From: Candidatus Iainarchaeum sp.
Lineage (GTDB): Archaea > B1Sed10-29 > WALL01 > JAGHAM01
Length of the DNA stretch: 27,252 nucleotides
Direction: 5' to 3'
Assembly: GCA_021161465.1 (NCBI GenBank)
Contig: JAGHAM010000024.1
Span: forward strand, 1-27,252
The position numbers and the translations under genes are program-made. Of the stretch, positions 1-8,700 are shown piece by piece. Below the pieces are notes generated by a model, which searched no databases, was not told the origin of the DNA, and saw nothing but the letters and a program-made list of their open reading frames with translations. Every line of letters begins with the position of its first letter. Position 1 is the first letter of the stretch.

Positions 1-370
1 GTGCATCTGGTTTGCATGGACATTTTTTAATTAGTCCCATACTCACATCTGTCTCAGTGCTGTTTTTGGATATCTCCCCACTACAAGTTAGGTTCCATTC
101 TTCACCATATCTAGTGCAGTTATCCTTACATGACCATAACCACACTGTGTTATTGCAGTGCCCCTCAAGGCAGGCACAGCTTGACTCTTCATGCTTGTAG
201 TTGTTTGTTGGTGGGCTAATTGGGCATAAGGCACAGGCACAAGAAGGTTCTCCATTCCAGCAAAGTCCAGTTTCGCATCCTCCTTTTGGAGGTATACATT
301 CAGATGTGACTTGGGGAATTAACAATAACACAAATGAAATGACAAGTAATAAATGTAGTTTATTCCTCAT
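1..370 (-). CDS. Cysteine-rich secreted protein, 3' end beyond window
   Basis: The minus strand is open from an ATG at 370 to the window edge (123 codons seen, no stop). Residues 1-23 form a Sec-type signal peptide: a short basic start, a hydrophobic core (LLLVISFVLLLIP) and a likely cut after VTS. The mature part has 14 cysteines in about 100 residues, several in C-x-C or C-x-x-C spacing (CACALC, CACLEGHC, CPC), and four N-x-S/T sequons (NNT, NCT, NLT, NST). The ATG lies inside the last codons of the upstream membrane-protein gene (11-nt overlap), so it belongs to the pilus operon. I do not recognise the family. An exported, disulfide-rich, possibly N-glycosylated surface or pilus-associated protein is the best reading. 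Confidence 0.7.
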   Translation of the reverse strand, partial: MRNKLHLLLVISFVLLLIPQVTSECIPPKGGCETGLCWNGEPSCACALCPISPPTNNYKHEESSCACLEGHCNNTVWLWSCKDNCTRYGEEWNLTCSGEISKNSTETDVSMGLIKKCPCKPDA

Positions 371-1370
371 CTTCACCACCCTCCCAGTTTAGGGAAACGA
401 GTTTACCGTGGTACGTATTCTCATACTTTTTTAGTTCCATACTCTCTTTGAATCTCTTTGTATGGGTGTACTCCTCAATTTTTCCTATCCCATCGCAATA
501 TATGATATACCCCTCTTGGATTAGACCTGCTACTGTTGCATTTGGAGAGCTAGTATAATTTCTCTCTAGCCAGTTGACGTATGGAGAAAAGTCACGATAG
601 CTCTTACCCTCTCCAAGTTCTTCTCTAGACATAGATCTATCAAATATGTGATAATATAATATTGGTGTCTCTGATTGATACTCTATTCTGGCACATAACC
701 TACTCTTGCCAAACAGTTCCTTTTCGAATGTATCTGTACACTTATAGTGGGTTATCTTCCTTAAAACTTTGCCAATATAGGTGTTATCCGAGATGCATTT
801 TATAGTAGGTATCTTGCAATCTTCATCTGAACCAATAATTAATGATTTTATTTCAGTGGTTTTATTGTAGCTTTTACCCTTATAAAGCGGAAAGTCAAAG
901 TCGGAGAGGGGTGGAGTGTAGTATATAATAACTTGTTTCCCCTTTAGATCTAATCTTTCTTTTGTTTCATACGGTATTACCCATTCTTTCTCCAGAAGAA
1001 TTCTGCTCTCTTCCTCTTTCACGATTTCTGCATTTTCATCTGTAGTTATATAGCGTGTATAACTGGCTCTTGGGTCTGGTTTGCTGCCATTACTGGAATA
1101 AAATAACACAGTTTCCTTCTCCTTGTTTGGGGCAAGGACTTCAATGGTCTTCACTACCCTCCAGTTACCATCATTGCTTTCGTAGATTAGTTTGGCACCT
1201 ACAGGCAATTTTACTCTATTCACGGTTGTTGGACCTTTGGATACTAGTAAGAACCAGATTAACCCCGCAATTACAGCGATTACAATGAGAACTGCAAGGG
1301 CTACTCTTGTCTTCCTGTTTGAAGTCTTCCATCTCACACGGTTTTTTCCCTTTTCTTCTACTATCTTCAT
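360..1370 (-). CDS. Single-pass membrane-anchored surface protein, unknown family
   Basis: 336 aa. A basic N-terminal tail (residues 1-21) is followed by one strong membrane segment at about 22-43 (VALAVLIVIAVIAGLIWFLL). The remaining ~290 residues are hydrophilic, with a few cysteines (EDCKIPTIKC, YKCT, LCARIE, IYCDG) and scattered N-x-S/T sites, so the bulk is predicted to face outside. It starts 6 nt after the stop of the large pilin-like gene and overlaps the next gene by 11 nt, which places it in the pilus operon. No catalytic motif is visible. It may be a pilus-associated or anchoring protein; the function is unknown. Confidence 0.7.
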   Translation of the reverse strand: MKIVEEKGKNRVRWKTSNRKTRVALAVLIVIAVIAGLIWFLLVSKGPTTVNRVKLPVGAKLIYESNDGNWRVVKTIEVLAPNKEKETVLFYSSNGSKPDPRASYTRYITTDENAEIVKEEESRILLEKEWVIPYETKERLDLKGKQVIIYYTPPLSDFDFPLYKGKSYNKTTEIKSLIIGSDEDCKIPTIKCISDNTYIGKVLRKITHYKCTDTFEKELFGKSRLCARIEYQSETPILYYHIFDRSMSREELGEGKSYRDFSPYVNWLERNYTSSPNATVAGLIQEGYIIYCDGIGKIEEYTHTKRFKESMELKKYENTYHGKLVSLNWEGGEDEE

Positions 1371-1376
1371 CAGCTC

Positions 1377-2675
1377 CTAACAGTTATTACATTTTGATGC
1401 GACTACGTGTATGGTGTTGGCATGCATCTCAGGTAGGCTAATGGTTATAGTTGAGTTGTCTACCCTGACAACATCAAGTGTCTGCAGCTGGTTTAGGTTT
1501 ATGTAGAATGGGACCTCCTCCCCACTGCCTGTTTTGTGGCTGGTTGAATTGGAGGAGTACCAGCTACTGTACCCACAGCTGCTATTTAGGGCTTGCTCGT
1601 GATTCACATTATATGGTAAGTCAGTTAACTCAGTATAATTTGCATATGGTTGGCTCATCACTTCTATCGTTGTACTGTTCTTTGAATAGTAACGGAGTTC
1701 CACTGCAGTCACAGTTATATTCCCAGCTGGTTCATTAGTGCTTAAGGTTGGGGTGTACTCAAACATACCAGCAGCGTCCAGCGCCCCAGTGGTTCCTTCT
1801 GTGTCATAGTTAGCTGCGGTTGCCATCTTGCTCTCTCTTGTGAATGTTACTCTCACAGGCACGTTTACTGGATTCCCATCTGCATCTTTAACGGTTACTA
1901 CTACCTTTATTGGTTCTCCCCTTAGGAAGTGCTTCCTTGGCACCCAACCTGAACCTTCACCTTCGGTTCCAAGATTTACCTGCAACTGATTGACATGGAT
2001 AATCTTGCTCTTCTGCTCACTCGTGTTGGTATCGGTTATGTTAAGTGTCCAGTTGCCACCCTCATCAGCCACGAAGCTCCCAGTAGCATAATAATTTTGC
2101 AGTTTATGGTTTTGTGTATCCTTGAGTGTGCTGCCAAGCCATGCGCTGAAATTAACTACATCATCACTCCACCCGGTGATTTTGTAGTAGACTGTATCAT
2201 TAATGTTGAAAGTGTCGGACTCTGTTGTATAATCAGAGTCGGAATAAGTCTTTATATCAAAGGCAATGGTATAAGAGTGGGCAAATGCCACAGTCACGTT
2301 CCCTTTTCTCCCGGTTAGATTTAAGCTACAGTTGAGGATGAAAGTTGGGTACTGGCTTGGATAGCTGCCATTTTCAGTTTCAGTGCAACTGGTGTTGAGT
2401 TGGAACCCACGTTCACTGGTTTCATTCTGGAATATCGGCACATATGTGGTCACATTTTTGCCTGTGAATGGCTTCTCCTCGAGTATCTTCATCATCTCAC
2501 TTTCTATCTGGGTAGCTATCTTGGTTGCCTGGTCAGATGGTGTTTTGGCCTCCTTGGAGGTTCTGCCCGTTTCCACAGCATAGTAAGCAAGACCAACTAT
2601 TATGACAATCATAAAGACTAGGATTATCAGAAAGAATTGTGCTCTCCTACCCATACCTTTTTTTCCTAGTACCAC
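1377..2675 (-). CDS. Large pilin-like or surface protein with Ig-like domain
   Basis: 432 aa. The N-terminus resembles a class III (prepilin-type) signal: GKKGMGRRAQ then a hydrophobic stretch from about residue 14 to 35 (FFLIILVFMIVIIVGLAYY), with possible processing before QFF. The rest is Thr/Ser/Asn-rich with roughly twenty N-x-S/T sequons, so heavy N-glycosylation is plausible. Residues ~240-345 (KVVVTVKDADGNPVNVPVRV and following) look like a bacterial Ig-like/invasin-type beta domain. A few cysteines near the C-terminus (NSSCGYSS, KCNNC) could form disulfides. It overlaps the preceding small pilin-like gene by 10 nt. It is probably a major extracellular component or tip adhesin of the pilus; that role is inference. 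Confidence 0.65.
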   Translation of the reverse strand: MVLGKKGMGRRAQFFLIILVFMIVIIVGLAYYAVETGRTSKEAKTPSDQATKIATQIESEMMKILEEKPFTGKNVTTYVPIFQNETSERGFQLNTSCTETENGSYPSQYPTFILNCSLNLTGRKGNVTVAFAHSYTIAFDIKTYSDSDYTTESDTFNINDTVYYKITGWSDDVVNFSAWLGSTLKDTQNHKLQNYYATGSFVADEGGNWTLNITDTNTSEQKSKIIHVNQLQVNLGTEGEGSGWVPRKHFLRGEPIKVVVTVKDADGNPVNVPVRVTFTRESKMATAANYDTEGTTGALDAAGMFEYTPTLSTNEPAGNITVTAVELRYYSKNSTTIEVMSQPYANYTELTDLPYNVNHEQALNSSCGYSSWYSSNSTSHKTGSGEEVPFYINLNQLQTLDVVRVDNSTITISLPEMHANTIHVVASKCNNC

Positions 2676-3088
2676 ACCTGCACCTCCGCTTTTACTTTAG
2701 TATCACCCTTGGCAAGCAGGCAGGATGACGTTATCACAGATGCTTTTTCAGGCAAGGGGTTCCCTACAATCTGCATAATCGATCCATCAGTGACATTGAT
2801 TGTCACTAACCTGTGCCTTAACTCTGGTGGGGAAACATAATTCATAGTATCATTTATCTCATTTAGAGAGCCATTCAGCAGTATGGTTTGCCTGTCCTTC
2901 TCAGAGTTGCATATCATGGTTTTCATATCCGTGGCATACCTATCTAATATTTGAAGATTTTCCTTGAAGACCGTAGTGGGTGTTATGCTTTGTGTTACTG
3001 TTGTTACCAGTGCAAACAGGATGACCAAAACTAGAACTAGCTCAAGAATTCTGCTAAATGCCCTATCACTTAGTTTTAAGCAGCCCAT
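2666..3088 (-). CDS. Small pilin-like protein
   Basis: 140 aa. A short polar N-terminus (MGCLKLSDRAFSR) leads into a hydrophobic helix at about 16-33 (LELVLVLVILFALVTTV), the layout of archaeal class III signal peptides in which a Glu sits near the mature N-terminus. The C-terminal part is a small, mostly beta-predicted domain with cysteines at MICNSE and SSCLLAK that could pair. It overlaps both neighbours (13 nt upstream, 10 nt downstream), typical of a translationally coupled operon. It is likely a minor pilin of the system encoded here. The sequence family is not recognised beyond the N-terminal pattern. Confidence 0.6.
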   Translation of the reverse strand: MGCLKLSDRAFSRILELVLVLVILFALVTTVTQSITPTTVFKENLQILDRYATDMKTMICNSEKDRQTILLNGSLNEINDTMNYVSPPELRHRLVTINVTDGSIMQIVGNPLPEKASVITSSCLLAKGDTKVKAEVQVWY

Positions 3089-3549
3089 GCTTCTAGCACA
3101 CCCGGCTTATATGAGTTATTCTCGAAGTAGATGTATATAAATCTTTTTATGATAACACCTTTTTTTGGCGGGTTGTTGCACGCCCACTCACCATACTGGC
3201 TTGTTACCTTGAACCCAAAGCTCATCCCAGTGAGCACACCCGGTTTGAGGGCTTCACAATCTGTGGAGTTAGAGTAATCAAGCTTCTTCTTATCAACTAT
3301 ATTAAGATGGGTTCTCCCATTGCCATAATATGCGAGCCCGAAATCCGAAGGATTTGTTTCCCAGTTTGGCGGCTCGCCTGGGTTTTTTATTATGTATCCG
3401 GAGTAAAATTGAATTATTGGCTGCCTTGTGTCTTCCCGGATGGGTTCGCTTGTGAACATCTCTGATACCTGGAGAAAGATGTACCAAAATGCAATTAGGA
3501 ACAAGGTGACTGCTATCACAAACTCAAATCCCGTTGATGCTCGTTTCAT
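3076..3549 (-). CDS. Pilin-like membrane-anchored protein
   Basis: 157 aa. The N-terminus MKRASTGFEFVIAVTLFLIA fits a class III prepilin signal: basic start, small residues, Gly then FEF with Glu close to the predicted new N-terminus, followed by a hydrophobic helix to about residue 28. The remainder is a soluble domain with a cysteine pair (DCEALKPG, WACNNPP). It begins 4 nt after the stop of the second platform protein and overlaps the next pilin-like gene by 13 nt. It is probably a minor pilin. The call rests on the N-terminal pattern and operon position. Confidence 0.6.
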   Translation of the reverse strand: MKRASTGFEFVIAVTLFLIAFWYIFLQVSEMFTSEPIREDTRQPIIQFYSGYIIKNPGEPPNWETNPSDFGLAYYGNGRTHLNIVDKKKLDYSNSTDCEALKPGVLTGMSFGFKVTSQYGEWACNNPPKKGVIIKRFIYIYFENNSYKPGVLEAWAA

Positions 3550-3553
3550 TTAC

Positions 3554-4837
3554 TTACTCACCCTCTGCAGTTGTGAACTCAATCCTGTACTTCTCTCCAG
3601 TGAACCTGACTTTGTATTTCACGGATGTTGACTCTGCTACCTTAACTTTGTCAGCTGATACTGTTATCTTCCCTTCAGTGCATGGTATGCACTGGCCAGG
3701 TACCGCGAAGAATTCTATTTCTTCGGCCCTCACATCCTTGTGCGTGGGGTAATCCCTTTCTTTCGCAAGCTCGCGTACCTTTTGTGCAAGCATTTTATTG
3801 TCAAAGGAGCTCGCCAGGTAAGTCATAGTTTCGTAACTCTCTGCTGATGCACCTTTTGTGTGTGGCATCTCAAGTACGGACTCTGCCATTTTGTTTATGG
3901 CAGGGGTTGGTGGCACCAGCTGGAATGCAAGCACAGTTATTAGGACTAGCACTATGGAGTGCTTTATTCCTGCTGTAATCCTACCTTCGCCCATGTCACC
4001 TGAGATTAAACCAGCGAAGAAGGCTTCTATCAGAGTGACATGGAACAAAAGAGTCCTGAACTCATATTCAGTTATGCCTCCACCGGTTGAACCGCCAAGG
4101 AACTTACCGGATGCCTGGATTTTAGGCACCTGTGGAACAAACGAAAACATGAGCATTATTATGATAAGCAAAAGCAGCAGATAGATGGCGTATATGGTTA
4201 TTGTATAAACTGAAAGCTTGCTTTTGCGCTCCTTCTCAATTTCCTTGAGCTTCCTTAGGTCAGCAGCGACAGTTTCAAGGACACTTGTTACCTCCCCACC
4301 ACTCTCCTGTGCTTCAACTATTATGGAAACCGCCCTGTTGATTACGTGGCTTCCAGTCCTCTTGGCGAATTTCTCAAGGGATTTCTGGAAAGGTATCCCC
4401 CACGAAAGCTCAAGTGCTATCTTCCTGACTTCCATACTCAGCTTCCCGTAATCATTTTTAGTTGTTGACTGTATTGCCCTATTCAATGGCATCCCAGAGC
4501 GCTTGAACTCGGCTATGTCTCTCAGGAAATTTGGGAATTGCTCTTCATAGCTCTCAATCCTTTCTTGCTTGAAGTAAAGGTATACTGCAATCGGCATTGA
4601 TATTGCGAAAAAAATCAAGGTTATTATCACTGCTATGTTTATGCTAGGTGCTGTTAGTGCAATCCCCACCACCAACAGTGACAGAAATACTGAAACAGCC
4701 ATCGGCTTCCAGTAGTTCTTTTGTAATTCCCTTTTCGCTATCGCCGTCAGGGTTAATTTTGCACCGGTTTTACTATCTTTGGTCTCTATACCCAGCCATT
4801 CCAGAAGGCTTTTCAAAGTGCTTGGCTTCTTTTTCAT
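3554..4837 (-). CDS. Type II/IV secretion platform protein, TadC/ArlJ-like, with C-terminal extension
   Basis: 427 aa. T2SSF-type inner-membrane platform that couples the assembly ATPase to pilin polymerisation. The cytoplasmic loop (about 92-205) carries family-like features: FPNFLRDIAEFKRSGMPLNRAI, LSWGIPFQKSLEKFAKRT and VEAQESGGEVTSVLETVA. Predicted membrane segments lie near 46-64, 66-88, 210-235, 262-280 and 289-308. Unusually, ~118 residues follow the last segment; they include a CxxC (CIPC, 383-386) and a predicted beta-rich tail. By simple alternation this tail would be outside the cell. It starts 3 nt after the paralogous platform gene, giving a TadB/TadC-like two-gene arrangement rather than one fused ArlJ of about 550 aa. 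Confidence 0.85.
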   Translation of the reverse strand: MKKKPSTLKSLLEWLGIETKDSKTGAKLTLTAIAKRELQKNYWKPMAVSVFLSLLVVGIALTAPSINIAVIITLIFFAISMPIAVYLYFKQERIESYEEQFPNFLRDIAEFKRSGMPLNRAIQSTTKNDYGKLSMEVRKIALELSWGIPFQKSLEKFAKRTGSHVINRAVSIIVEAQESGGEVTSVLETVAADLRKLKEIEKERKSKLSVYTITIYAIYLLLLLIIIMLMFSFVPQVPKIQASGKFLGGSTGGGITEYEFRTLLFHVTLIEAFFAGLISGDMGEGRITAGIKHSIVLVLITVLAFQLVPPTPAINKMAESVLEMPHTKGASAESYETMTYLASSFDNKMLAQKVRELAKERDYPTHKDVRAEEIEFFAVPGQCIPCTEGKITVSADKVKVAESTSVKYKVRFTGEKYRIEFTTAEGE

Positions 4838-4840
4838 CTG

Positions 4841-5722
4841 TTACACTCCTGAAGGTTTTGTTGTTTCTATTATCAATATAAACGCTATCGATGCAATTGG
4901 AATAAGGAAGTAGGTGGTCACTTTCAGCACCAGGCCAGTTGGCAATGGCAATCCACCTATTATCCCCATCATAGCAACAAGCACGAAGATTACTACCACA
5001 CCAGCCACAAAGACAGTAGAGTATATCTCAGCGAGCATTGATAGTGTTTCAATGTATTTAGCCTCGACACGGCGCTCATCTTCTATAAGGGTTTTTGCTC
5101 TAAGCAGTAGCATCTGCCTAAGGTCGCCTCCACTTCTTATTACAGCAACTATGCTCCACAGGAGGTCTCTGAAAGTGTTTGATGGCGTCCTTTGTGCCTC
5201 CTTCGAAACTGCACTTATGGTGTCATACCCAAGCACAGATATGTCCCGATATATCTCCCTGCAGGTTTTTGAGACTTCCCCATACTCCTTGAATTCTCCA
5301 ATCATCTTGAAAATCACATGAGGTGGCACACCAGTGCCTGCTATGGTTGCCATATGCATAGCTGCAAATGGTATGTGCTTATCCAGGGCATTCTTCAGGG
5401 AATCTACTTTGTATGCAGGATAAGCTGAATAAAGGGCAAATATGGCAGCGAAGATAAGTGCTGCAATAACAACTGTGAGCATAACTGTGATAAGGATATC
5501 GATATGTGCAAATGTTACCAGGTAAAGCAAGCCAATCAGCGTCAGCCCAGGAACAAGTATGGCTGATGTAAGCAGGAATGAAGCAACATACTCCTCAATG
5601 TTTACCTTCATCCTTGCTTTTTCAAGTGATATCTTTATATGTGAAAAGTATGGCAGGAGTTTGGGCACTATCGGCTGGAAAATGGAATATGCAAGGACGC
5701 TATATTTTTCAGTAAATATCAA
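4841..5722 (-). CDS. Type II/IV secretion platform protein, TadB/ArlJ-like
   Basis: 293 aa T2SSF-domain membrane protein, the other half of the pilus platform. Membrane segments are near 47-69, 74-99, 235-257 and 266-285. The cytoplasmic domain at 103-230 has the expected pattern (ALDKHIPFAAMHMATIAGTG, GEFKEYGEVSKTCREIYRDI, WSIVAVIRSGGDLRQML, EAKYIETLSMLAEIYSTVFV). The start is a TTG at 5722, supported by an upstream GAGGTGGTAGG purine stretch and by the lack of a nearby in-frame ATG before residue 38. It lies 12 nt downstream of the ATPase gene and 3 nt upstream of the second platform gene. Its partners are expected to be both of those proteins. Confidence 0.85.
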   Translation of the reverse strand: MIFTEKYSVLAYSIFQPIVPKLLPYFSHIKISLEKARMKVNIEEYVASFLLTSAILVPGLTLIGLLYLVTFAHIDILITVMLTVVIAALIFAAIFALYSAYPAYKVDSLKNALDKHIPFAAMHMATIAGTGVPPHVIFKMIGEFKEYGEVSKTCREIYRDISVLGYDTISAVSKEAQRTPSNTFRDLLWSIVAVIRSGGDLRQMLLLRAKTLIEDERRVEAKYIETLSMLAEIYSTVFVAGVVVIFVLVAMMGIIGGLPLPTGLVLKVTTYFLIPIASIAFILIIETTKPSGV

Positions 5723-5734
5723 TTACCTACCACC

Positions 5735-8700
5735 TCACGTAATCTTCTTTAACAGCCCCTCTGGGTCAGAGTAGTATCTTTGTATTATCCTTCCAACATC
5801 TTTGTAGTATCTGATATTCTCCTTTAACATCCACTCAAGAACCTTCACCCTCCTTTGTATCTCTTTCCAGACCTCACTTTCCGGGATGCCTTTTTCTTTT
5901 ATTATCTCCTCAAGGACATACGACTTGTCTGATGAGAATTTGAAGGTTTCATCAGCAGGGTTCCATTCGAAAAGCGTGTTGGTTATTGGCTCCTGCTCGT
6001 GCGTTAAGCCTACAACTTCAACTATCTGCTTTGCCCTTCTGACTTCAACACCCTTGACTTTTGCCCTTGCCAAGATAATCATTATATCCAGATGCTGTAA
6101 CAGCCCTGGTGATAAGTTTATTGGTGGAGTTTGCAGCCTGTGGATGACAGAGTCAACGGAGTCACCGTGGATAGTTGCCATCCCAGCGTGGCCAGTGTTG
6201 TGTAACATTATTCCACCAAATCCACCTATGAAATTCTCTGTTGTAGGTACACACAAGTCATATACAGGTTCAGGAGTTTTAAGTTTGATTTCTCTTATTG
6301 ATTTTATTGGGTCACAATACACGTCACCATGAACCCGTGGATTTGGCCTTCCAACTCTAACTAATTTAGGTTTCTTGTTCACAGGTTTGACGTATCTCAT
6401 GAATTCTTTCATCTCCTCCTCCCTGTAAAATTCTATTCGGTGGATATCCTGATTTTTATAGCAGTGTGCAACTATCCCATATGACAATAGCAGGTACATC
6501 AAATCATCAGCTAGTTGTCTTGATTTTGTGCTGTACTGGAAGTTGTCAGGACCAAGGTAACCATCACCAGCGTATAATCCACTTAGGAATTCACCAATCC
6601 TTTCCTTTGACAATCCAAAGATGAAATCCGGGACTCTCTTGTTTGAGGAACCTACGCCACATAGCTGTTTCAAGAACTCAAATAATACCTTATGGCTGGT
6701 AGAGAGTTCTTTGCTCTTCCCATAACCATGCACTTCACGTTCTCTTGGCGCTTTACCTGTCACAGCTCTGATGCATTTTCTCATATCTTCAAGAACTCTC
6801 TTATCCCCATTGTAAAGCTGTATTGAATTGTTTTTCTTTGCTGTATTCAGTGAGCCTTCCGAAATGTAATACCCAATTAATCTCAATAGTTCATCAGTTA
6901 CTTTTAGTTTTGCAGGGAGCCTTTCGCTTTTTCTATCGAATTTTACGGATATCTTATCCAAGCTGTTATGGACTCCGGCAGTTGCAAGGAGTTTATGATA
7001 GCTTTCTGCGTGTAGCGCGGACATGTTTTTGCCATAGTAGTCAGAGATAGTCTTAACGCCACATAGTTCACCAGCCTCTTTCCATCCAAGGATTTCCACA
7101 GCTTTTCTGATGTAGTTTGGTGCAACCACTCTGATGCCTTTTAGAAGTCTTGTCAAGTCCAACCACTTGACATTGGCGTATCCGCTTGGTATCTTCCTTG
7201 GCACTATTATCTTGCTACCTGTTTTCAGGGTTTTAACTTCAGCTTCAGTTATCTTTCCGTCCTTCATGACGAAAACTGAGTGGTCTCCTGTTAACTGTAT
7301 CCTCCTCCCAGTTGACGTTACAATTTCATACAGTTTTTCCCTTGGAGGATGTTGGACACATGCTCTCAGAGGGAGTAGCTTGACCTGCCCAGTCTTTGGG
7401 TCTATGGTTGTTGCTTTGTAGCCGTCAAGCTTCTTTCCTATAAGGTTTGATATTGGCTCTCTGATGGTGTGGCCTTCCTTATCCACAAGCAGGACTTTTT
7501 CATTTCCACGTATAGAGGCCATTCCCTGGAATAGCACGTATGCTTCCTTGCCCCTGACTTCTCCCACTATTATCTCGTCAGGCCTTTCCCTTAAAGCTGC
7601 GCGCAGAAGGTCATACATGGTTACCTCTCCCTGCTTCCTTCCGGTTATGTCTTCCCTGCCAAAACCGCTTCTGACAACCTTCTGAACCCAGTGCTCGTGT
7701 GGGAGCCTAACTTCAGGTGTGTCCTCTATGCTGACTATCTTGGCGTCGGCTGGAAGGAACATCGACAGCGAGCCTAACAGGCAGGTCTTGCCTGTGGCAG
7801 TTCCACCAGCTACAAGTATAGAATGGTTGTATTCTATTGCAAGCCAGAGGTATGCAGCTATCAGTGGGGGCAGTGTCCCAAATTTCATTATATCGGTTAT
7901 CGTCAGTGGGTCTTTCGTGAATTTCCTGATAGTGAATGTAGACCCATGCATGGCTATGTCCATATGCGAGGAGAATGTGGCCTGAACCCTCGAGCCATCC
8001 GGAAGCGCGCCGTCAAGCAGAGGCTCTGCAACTGATATGTGCCTCCCGCACCTCTGGGCCAGCCTTATGACGAATTCATTCAGCCTTTCCCCATCGGTGA
8101 AGCTTATGTTAGTTGGCAGTGAGCCATACTTCCTGTGGTAAACGTAGATAGGTATCCCAACACCATCGCATGAGATGTCCTCAAGATTGGCATCGTGCAT
8201 CAGTGGCTCTATCTCCCCAAGCCCAAGGAAGTCCCTGAAGACGTAATAAAGTATCTCATCGTACTGGTCTTTTGTCAGGTGGATTCCATAATCCTTCATG
8301 ACAACGTCCACTTTCTCTTTAAGCGACTTTTTTATCAGCTTTGGTTCCTTTACCTCAAATAGGTTGATGTCAAGCAGGTCTATTGCCCTCTCTTTTATTA
8401 GTGTGAGCTGCCGCTTTTGCTCTTCAGTCACAAAAGGCTCCAGCACATAGTATTCAAGTCTCGCCCTGGCTGGGTTCCATTTCAGGTTTGCCATAGAAAA
8501 CGGCTTTATCAGGTAGTACTTCTCGTCAACCTGCGTGAACTCTGGTGGCTTCCAGGCCGATGACATAGTCTTCAGGTATTGTGTTGGTATTTTGTGGGCT
8601 TTTACCGGGGCGTTCCTTAGCTCGCTTGCTTCCCTCTCTATCTCAGGAGCTTCTGTTGCTGATATATCCATTGGAGTTGACTCTTTCATTGGGGTGGTTG

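Noticed and set aside
12-392. Two plus-strand open frames of about 60 codons at the left edge
   Set aside because: They lie opposite an uninterrupted minus-strand frame with a signal peptide, ordered cysteines and operon overlap, which explains the region better.
6943-7125. Separate small gene inside the intein region
   Set aside because: It is an out-of-frame shadow of the intein coding sequence without any domain pattern.
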